Assembly: GCA_009843585.1 (NCBI GenBank)
Contig: VYDC01000078.1
Coordinates: forward strand, 1-9,766
Reading direction: 5' to 3'
Source of the DNA: Chloroflexota bacterium
GTDB lineage: Bacteria; Chloroflexota; Dehalococcoidia; UBA2979
Length of the DNA stretch: 9,766 nucleotides
Below are positions 5,796-9,766 of the stretch, piece by piece. Positions within the stretch are counted from its first letter, which is position 1. Each line of letters starts with the position of its first letter. The notes beneath the pieces are model-generated. The model saw only the letters and a program-made list of their open reading frames with translations, did not search any database and was not told the origin of the DNA. The translations under genes and the position numbers were made by a program.

Positions 5796-6014
5796 ATGAG
5801 GTGCTACGTGTTCGCGGCGATCGCCGCGCTCGCCATCGCGTGCGGGGGTGGCGGGTACGACCCCGACGGCCCCGACCGCAACTGCTCGGACTTCACGAGC
5901 TGGGAGGACGCGCAGACGTTCTACGAGAAGGCTGGGGGCCCCGAAGAGGACCGGCACCGGCTCGACCACGACGGCGACGGCGTGGCCTGCCAGTCGCTTC
6001 CGGGGGCGCCCTGA
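5796..6014 (+). CDS. Small secreted Excalibur-domain protein (probable lipoprotein), cargo
   Basis: A 72-residue protein with a short signal peptide MRCYVFAAIAALAIAC in which Cys16 could be a lipobox cysteine, although Ala rather than Leu at -3 makes it a weak lipobox. Residues 28-66 match the Excalibur extracellular calcium-binding domain: RNCSDFTSWEDAQTFYEKAG, then a DxDxDGxxC motif with Asp57, Asp59, Asp61 and Cys65. Cys30 and Cys65 are the usual paired cysteines. ATG 5796 is chosen because AAAGGA (5784-5789) lies 6 nt upstream; an in-frame TTG at 5778 overlaps the previous stop. Excalibur domains are common at the end of secreted nucleases and cell-surface proteins of Gram-positive bacteria. 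Here the domain stands alone. Its role in an insertion sequence is unknown. Confidence 0.82.
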   Translation: MRCYVFAAIAALAIACGGGGYDPDGPDRNCSDFTSWEDAQTFYEKAGGPEEDRHRLDHDGDGVACQSLPGAP

Positions 6015-6022
6015 TAATGGGA

Positions 6023-6194
6023 GTGAGAGGGGCTGGGCGGTAGAAAGGAGGTGGCCGCCTTGACGGGAGGACCAGTGACACCGTTCCCCGCAATTAAGGC
6101 CAGACCCGGGCGGTGAGTTAGCGGCGTTGTAGCCGCCCGCGACGTGCAAACGCCGCGTCGGAGGACCGAGACTCTCACAGCCGCCCAGCCCCTC
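6023..6194 (+). ncRNA. Candidate structured non-coding segment at the right end of the element
   Basis: The 193 bases between the Excalibur stop and the right inverted repeat have no convincing ORF but strong symmetry. GAGGGGCTGGGCGG (6027-6040) and CCGCCCAGCCCCTC (6181-6194) form a perfect 14-bp long-range stem. GTGAGAG (6023-6029) can pair instead with CTCTCAC (6172-6178), which would be mutually exclusive or knot-like. Inside are GCCTT/AAGGC (6057-6061 with 6096-6100), GCGGC/GCCGC (6121-6125 with 6132-6136, six-base loop) and CGACG/CGTCG (6140-6144 with 6156-6160). GGAGGACC also occurs twice (around 6067-6074 and 6160-6167). It could be a trans- or cis-acting RNA, a readthrough barrier, or a subterminal transposase-binding array. 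No known RNA family was recognised. Chance pairing is a concern at this GC content, although a 14-bp perfect stem is hard to dismiss. Confidence 0.4.
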
Positions 6195-6207
6195 GCTCCG
6201 CCCCTAT

Positions 6208-6230
6208 GGTCACTCAACGATGTAATCCCC
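6208..6230 (-). repeat. Right terminal inverted repeat (IRR)
   Basis: Read on the minus strand it starts GGGGATTACAT, then CGT, then TGAGTGACC, matching the left end at 20 of 23 positions. It is followed immediately by the second copy of AAGTCCTG. Confidence 0.96.
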
Positions 6231-6238
6231 AAGTCCTG
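6231..6238 (+). repeat. Target-site duplication, right copy (AAGTCCTG)
   Basis: An exact repeat of 3782-3789. Read in the CoxS frame it gives Lys58, Ser59 and the first two bases of the Cys60 codon, which is completed by C at 6239. Confidence 0.96.
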
Positions 6239-6530
6239 CACGGTCTTCGCCGTCCAGGCCGACGGCGGCGAGGTCCGGACCGTCGAGGGGCTCGAGCAGG
6301 GCGGCGAGCTGCATCCGATCCAGCAGGCCTTCACCGAGAAGCACGGCCTGCAGTGCGGGTTCTGCACTCCCGGCATGATGATGACGGGGGCGGCGCTCCT
6401 GGAGCGCAATCCCGATCCCGACGAGGCGGAGGTGCGCCGCGCCATCTCCGGCAACCTCTGCCGCTGCACCGGCTACGTGAACATCGTCGAGTCCGTGCGG
6501 CATGCCGCCGAAGCGATGCGGGGGAGTTGA
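6231..6530 (+). pseudogene. coxS: CoxS C-terminal part (interrupted iron-sulfur small subunit)
   Basis: This encodes CoxS residues 58-156 if one target duplication is counted. It contains Cys60, then the distal [2Fe-2S] domain with LQCGFCTPGMMMTGAALLE (Cys99, Cys102) and GNLCRCTGYVNIV (Cys134, Cys136). In the xanthine oxidase fold these ligate the cluster nearest the molybdenum cofactor. The part itself has no substitution or frameshift. The frame is open leftwards into the insertion sequence to a GTG at 6144, but that GTG has no ribosome binding site and the 29 added residues are element sequence, so independent translation is doubtful. The stop TGA is 2 nt before coxL. Confidence 0.93.
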
Positions 6531-6532
6531 CC

Positions 6533-8908
6533 ATGGCGACCAGAACGAGCGCCGAGATCGGCGGGATGGGGCACAGCGTCCGCCGCAAGGAGGACGCCCG
6601 CTTCATACGCGGCCGCGGCAACTACGTGGACGACATCGTGCGGCCGGGGATGCTCTACCTGGACATCGTCCGCAGCCCCTACGCGCACGCCCGCATCAAG
6701 GGCATCGACCCCGCGCGGGCGCTCGAGATCCCCGGCGTCCTCGCCGTCATCACCGGCGAGACGCTCAAGGAATACAACCTGCACTGGATGCCGACCCTGA
6801 TGTCCGACACGCAGATGGTGCTGCCGGTGGAGAAGGTGATGTTCGCCGGGCAGGAGGTCGCCGCCGTGGTGGCCACCAGCCGCTACGCGGCGGCCGACGG
6901 CGTCGAGGCGGTGGAGGTGGAGTACGAGCCCCTGGAGGTCGTCGTCGACCCCTTCCGCGCGCTCGAGCCCGACGCCCCGGTGCTGCGCGACGACAAGGAG
7001 GGGAAGAGCGACAACCACATCTTCCACTGGGAGGTGGGAGACCGGTCCGCGACCGACCGCGCCTTCGAGGATGCGGAGGTGACGGTCACGCAGGATCTCT
7101 ACATCCCGCGCATCCACGTCGCCTCCATCGAGACGTGCGGCTGCGTGGCGGAGTTCGACGCCGTGAACGGGCAGCTGACGGTCTGGATGACCACGCAGGC
7201 CCCCCACGCCGTGCGAACCGTCGTCGCGCTGGTGGCCGGCCACGTCGGGCTCTCGGAGGAGCGGATCCGGATCATCTCGCCGGACATCGGCGGGGGCTTC
7301 GGCGGGAAGGTGCCGGTCTACCCCGGCTACGTGATCGCGGTCGCGGCCGCCGTCGTCACCGGGCACCCGATCAAGTGGGTGGAGGACCGCATCGAGAACC
7401 TGCAGGCCGACTCCTTCGGCCGCGACTACCACATGCAGGCGGAGCTGGCCTCCACCAGCGAGGGCAGGATGACGGCGCTCCGGATCAAGACCCTGGCCGA
7501 TCACGGGTACACCGACGCCGCCGCGAACCCCTCGCAGTTCCCGGCGGGGCTGTTCTCGATCTGCACGGGCTCCTACGACTTCCAGCAGGCCTTCGCCGAG
7601 GTGGACGGCGTCTACACCAACAAGCCCCCCGGCGGGATCGCCTACCGCTGCTCGTTCCGCGTGACCGAGGCGGTGCACGCCATCGAGCGGCTCGTCGACG
7701 TGCTGGCGAGCGAGCTGAGCATGGATCCGGCCGAGCTGCGGAAGAGGAACTTCATCGCGCCCGACGCGTTCCCCTACCGCTCGGTGCTCGGCTGGGAGTA
7801 CGACAGCGGGAACTACGAGGGCGCGCTCGACCTGGCGATGGAGATGATCGGCTACGACGAGCTCCGCCGCGAGCAGGCCGAGAAGCGCGAGCGCGGGGAG
7901 CTGATGGGGATCGGCATCTCGAGCTTCACCGAGATCGTGGGGGCCGGCCCCTCCCGTCACTTCGACATCCTCGGGCTGAAGATGTTCGACAGCTGCGAGA
8001 TCCGCGTGCACCCGACCGGAAAGGCGACGGCCCGCTTCGGCACGAAGTCGCAGGGGCAGGGGCACGAGACCACCTACGCCCAGATCATCGCGGAGGAGCT
8101 CGGCATCCCCGCGAGCGACGTCGCCGTCGAGGAGGGGGACACCGACACCGCGCCCTACGGCCTCGGCACCTACGCCAGCCGCAGCACACCCACCGCCGGT
8201 GCGGCGGGAGCGGTGGCTGCGACCCGGGTGCGCGAGAAGGCGCGGAAGATCGCGGCCCACCTGCTCCGGGCGGAGGAGGTCACCGAGGATGATCTCGAGT
8301 GGGAGCCGGGCCGCTTCTTCATCCGGAGCGACCCGTCGAAGGGCGTGACGATCCAGGAGATCGCGCTCGCCGCCTACACGAACTTCCCGGAGGGGCTGGA
8401 GGGCGGTCTCGAGGCCGTCTCCTACTACGACCCGCCGAACCTGACCTTCCCCTTCGGCAGCTACATCTGCGTCGTGGACATCGACACCGGCACCGGCGAG
8501 GTGAGCATCCGGCGCTTCGTGGCGGTGGACGACTGCGGCAACATCATCAACCCGATGATCGTCGAGGGTCAGATCCACGGCGGGCTCGCGATGGGGCTGG
8601 CGCCGGCGCTCTTCGAGGAGCTCTCCTACGACGAGAGCGGGAACCCGCTCAGCGCGAGCTTCGCCGACTACCTGCTCCCGACCGCCGTCGAGACGCCCCG
8701 CTGGGAGACGGGGAAGACGACGACGCCGTCGCCGCACCACCCCCTGGGTGCGAAGGGCGTGGGCGAGTCGGCCCCCGTCGGGGCGCCGCCGGCGATCGCC
8801 AACGCGGTCGTGGACGCGCTCTCGCACCTGGGGGTGCGCCACATCGACATTCCCATCACCCCGGACAAGGTCTGGGCGCTGCTCCGGGAGCACGGGGTGA
8901 CCGACTAG
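6533..8908 (+). CDS. coxL: CoxL, form I large (molybdenum) subunit of aerobic CO dehydrogenase
   Basis: A 791-residue catalytic subunit that oxidises CO to CO2 at a Mo-Cu centre bound to molybdopterin cytosine dinucleotide. The form I active-site loop AYRCSFR is present with the copper-ligating Cys373; form II-like enzymes have AYxGAGR there. The catalytic glutamate is Glu745 in AKGVGESAPVG. Cofactor-contacting segments include ETCGCVAEFD (200-209), TTQAPHAVRT (220-229) and DIGGGFGGK (251-259), all in the normal order. The N-terminal GHSVRRKEDARFIRGRGNYVDD is also typical. Length is near the 809 residues of the Oligotropha enzyme. ATG 6533 has GGGGAG about 7 nt upstream and follows the coxS stop by 2 nt, so it normally depends on the coxMS transcript. 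The upstream insertion in coxS is expected to reduce its expression by polarity. Confidence 0.97.
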   Translation: MATRTSAEIGGMGHSVRRKEDARFIRGRGNYVDDIVRPGMLYLDIVRSPYAHARIKGIDPARALEIPGVLAVITGETLKEYNLHWMPTLMSDTQMVLPVEKVMFAGQEVAAVVATSRYAAADGVEAVEVEYEPLEVVVDPFRALEPDAPVLRDDKEGKSDNHIFHWEVGDRSATDRAFEDAEVTVTQDLYIPRIHVASIETCGCVAEFDAVNGQLTVWMTTQAPHAVRTVVALVAGHVGLSEERIRIISPDIGGGFGGKVPVYPGYVIAVAAAVVTGHPIKWVEDRIENLQADSFGRDYHMQAELASTSEGRMTALRIKTLADHGYTDAAANPSQFPAGLFSICTGSYDFQQAFAEVDGVYTNKPPGGIAYRCSFRVTEAVHAIERLVDVLASELSMDPAELRKRNFIAPDAFPYRSVLGWEYDSGNYEGALDLAMEMIGYDELRREQAEKRERGELMGIGISSFTEIVGAGPSRHFDILGLKMFDSCEIRVHPTGKATARFGTKSQGQGHETTYAQIIAEELGIPASDVAVEEGDTDTAPYGLGTYASRSTPTAGAAGAVAATRVREKARKIAAHLLRAEEVTEDDLEWEPGRFFIRSDPSKGVTIQEIALAAYTNFPEGLEGGLEAVSYYDPPNLTFPFGSYICVVDIDTGTGEVSIRRFVAVDDCGNIINPMIVEGQIHGGLAMGLAPALFEELSYDESGNPLSASFADYLLPTAVETPRWETGKTTTPSPHHPLGAKGVGESAPVGAPPAIANAVVDALSHLGVRHIDIPITPDKVWALLREHGVTD

Positions 8909-8960
8909 GAGACGAGAGGGCCGCGACGGCGGCAGGCCACCGGCGAGCGGAGCACGGGCG

Positions 8961-9766
8961 ATGTCTGCATCGGATGACACGCTGGCGCGCGCCGTCGAGC
9001 TCAGGGAGCGCCGCGAGCCCTTCGCCCTCGCGACCGTCGTCGCCTGCCGCCCGCCGACGTCGGCGTATCCGGGCGCGAAGGCGATCATCCGTCCCGGCGG
9101 CGCGTTCAGCGGCTGGGTGGGCGGGAGCTGCGCGCAGCCGCTCGTCCTGCGCGAGGCGCTGGCGGCGCTCGATGACGGCCGCCCGCGCCTGCTGCGCATC
9201 AGCCCGGATCCCCCTCCCGCCGGGGAGAGCAAGGAGGGCGTGATCGACCTCGCGATGACGTGCCAGAGCCAGGGAGCGCTCGAGATCTACGTCGAGCCGG
9301 TGCTGCCCCGGCCGGAGCTCGTCGTGATCGGGGAGACCCCGCTGGCCCAGGCGCTCTGCCGGGCGGGCACGCTGATCGGATTCTCCGTCGTGGTCAGCGA
9401 TCCGGAGGCGACGGCGGAGCGCTTCCCCGACGCCGACCGGATCGAGACCGATCTTGAGGCCGCCGCACGGCGGGCGGGCGCCGGGAGCTACGTGGTGGTC
9501 GCCACGCAGGGGCAGTACGACGAGGAGGCGCTCTCGGCGGTGCTGCGCTCCGGGGCCGGCTACGTGGGTCTCGTCGCGAGCTCGAAGCGCGCCGCCTCCG
9601 TCCTCGAGTACCTCAAGGAGAGCGGGTTCTCCCCCGGCGACCTGGAGCGGCTGCGCTCTCCCGCCGGGCTCGAACTCGGCGCCGTGACGCCGGAGGAGAT
9701 CGCCCTCAGCATCGCCGCCGAGATCCTCCAGGTGAGGCGGAGCATTGCCCATGCCGGGTCGCGGTC
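8961..9766 (+). CDS. XdhC/CoxI-family molybdenum-enzyme maturation protein, partial
   Basis: The frame is open from ATG 8961 to the window end without a stop (268 residues seen). It starts MSASDDTLARAVELRERREP and has the XdhC/CoxI N-terminal signature GWVGGSCAQPLVLREAL (51-67) with Cys57, plus MTCQSQGALEIYVEPV (99-114) with Cys101. A C-terminal Rossmann-type XdhC domain begins LVVIGETPLAQAL (about 120-132) and ends with TPEEIALSIAAEIL. Members of this family bind molybdenum cofactor and deliver the sulfurated (or, for CODH, Mo-Cu-ready) cofactor to the large subunit. It lies 52 nt after coxL; a GGAG at 8949-8952 serves as ribosome binding site. In cox clusters this position is usually filled by coxF or coxI; I cannot say which. 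Confidence 0.9.
   Translation, partial: MSASDDTLARAVELRERREPFALATVVACRPPTSAYPGAKAIIRPGGAFSGWVGGSCAQPLVLREALAALDDGRPRLLRISPDPPPAGESKEGVIDLAMTCQSQGALEIYVEPVLPRPELVVIGETPLAQALCRAGTLIGFSVVVSDPEATAERFPDADRIETDLEAAARRAGAGSYVVVATQGQYDEEALSAVLRSGAGYVGLVASSKRAASVLEYLKESGFSPGDLERLRSPAGLELGAVTPEEIALSIAAEILQVRRSIAHAGSR

Larger units (their letters stand above)
3790..6230 (+). mobile_element. IS1595/ISXO2-family insertion sequence with cargo genes, inserted in coxS
   Basis: A complete 2441-bp element. Both ends begin GGGGATTACAT reading inward, and the 23-bp inverted repeats match at 20 positions. It is bounded by an 8-bp direct duplication of target DNA. It carries one intact transposase with an N-terminal zinc ribbon and an ISXO2-like DDE-type domain. 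GGG-starting ends and 8-bp duplications agree with the IS1595 family. Beyond the transposase, about 1.4 kb holds four small ORFs in two divergent pairs (minus: 4808-5035 and 5032-5127; plus: 5368-5781 and 5796-6014) plus structured non-coding DNA. IS1595-family members with passenger genes are known, so cargo is not unprecedented, but I do not recognise this set. Intact ends, an intact transposase and a perfect duplication suggest recent insertion. Confidence 0.95.

Noticed and set aside
6045..6054. AAAGGAGGT as a strong ribosome binding site for a further cargo gene
   Set aside because: No ORF of credible length starts at a suitable distance; the only nearby start (TTG 6060) does not lead to a protein-like frame.
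6473..9232. Very long minus-strand open frame (919 codons) opposite coxL
   Set aside because: It is antisense to the clearly recognisable coxL and XdhC genes, is rich in Arg, Gly, Val and His with no domain, and is what a GC-rich coding strand produces on its complement.
8856..9752. Minus-strand open frame over the last 900 bases
   Set aside because: The plus strand carries an XdhC/CoxI-family protein with clear motifs running off the window end; the minus-strand translation shows no family signature.
1..9766. CRISPR array, tRNA or rRNA genes
   Set aside because: No regularly spaced repeats, tRNA cloverleaf with CCA-end features or rRNA-like conserved segments were seen on either strand.

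Overview
The window is GC-rich DNA of dense, short-spaced genes from a high-GC bacterium. An ergothioneine pair (egtB-egtD) next to a form I aerobic carbon monoxide dehydrogenase (CODH) cluster fits an actinobacterium (for example a Rubrobacter- or Thermoleophilia-like lineage). That assignment is inference; there is no rRNA or other marker here to fix it.

Layout. (1) 1-1294, plus strand: the C-terminal end of EgtB, then a complete EgtD, the two core enzymes of ergothioneine synthesis. (2) 1291-2647, minus strand: a CoxG-family SRPBCC protein followed by a class I SAM methyltransferase of unknown substrate. The methyltransferase converges on egtD and the two share a CTAG at their stops. (3) 2740-9766, plus strand: coxM, coxS, coxL and a partial XdhC/CoxI-family maturation gene, in tight operon spacing. 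CoxL carries the form I active-site motif AYRCSFR, so this is a genuine CO dehydrogenase rather than a form II-like relative.

The main event is a 2441-bp insertion sequence (3790-6230) inside coxS. It has 23-bp imperfect terminal inverted repeats (20 of 23 match), is flanked by a perfect 8-bp target duplication (AAGTCCTG), and encodes an IS1595/ISXO2-type transposase with its own strong promoter. It splits the codon of Cys60, the fourth ligand of one [2Fe-2S] cluster. Collapsing the duplication restores an uninterrupted 156-residue CoxS with all eight cluster cysteines. The host CODH is therefore probably inactive in this genome copy, and the insertion looks recent.

The element is larger than a one-gene IS because about 1.4 kb downstream of the transposase holds cargo. 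On the minus strand are a 31-residue and a 75-residue coiled-coil ORF whose stop and start overlap as ATGA. On the plus strand are a membrane-anchored protein of unknown function and a small secreted or lipoprotein-like Excalibur (calcium-binding) protein. Two stretches without convincing ORFs (about 5246-5326 and 6023-6194) can form extensive RNA secondary structure. This cargo-bearing element with structured non-coding segments is the least explained part of the window.
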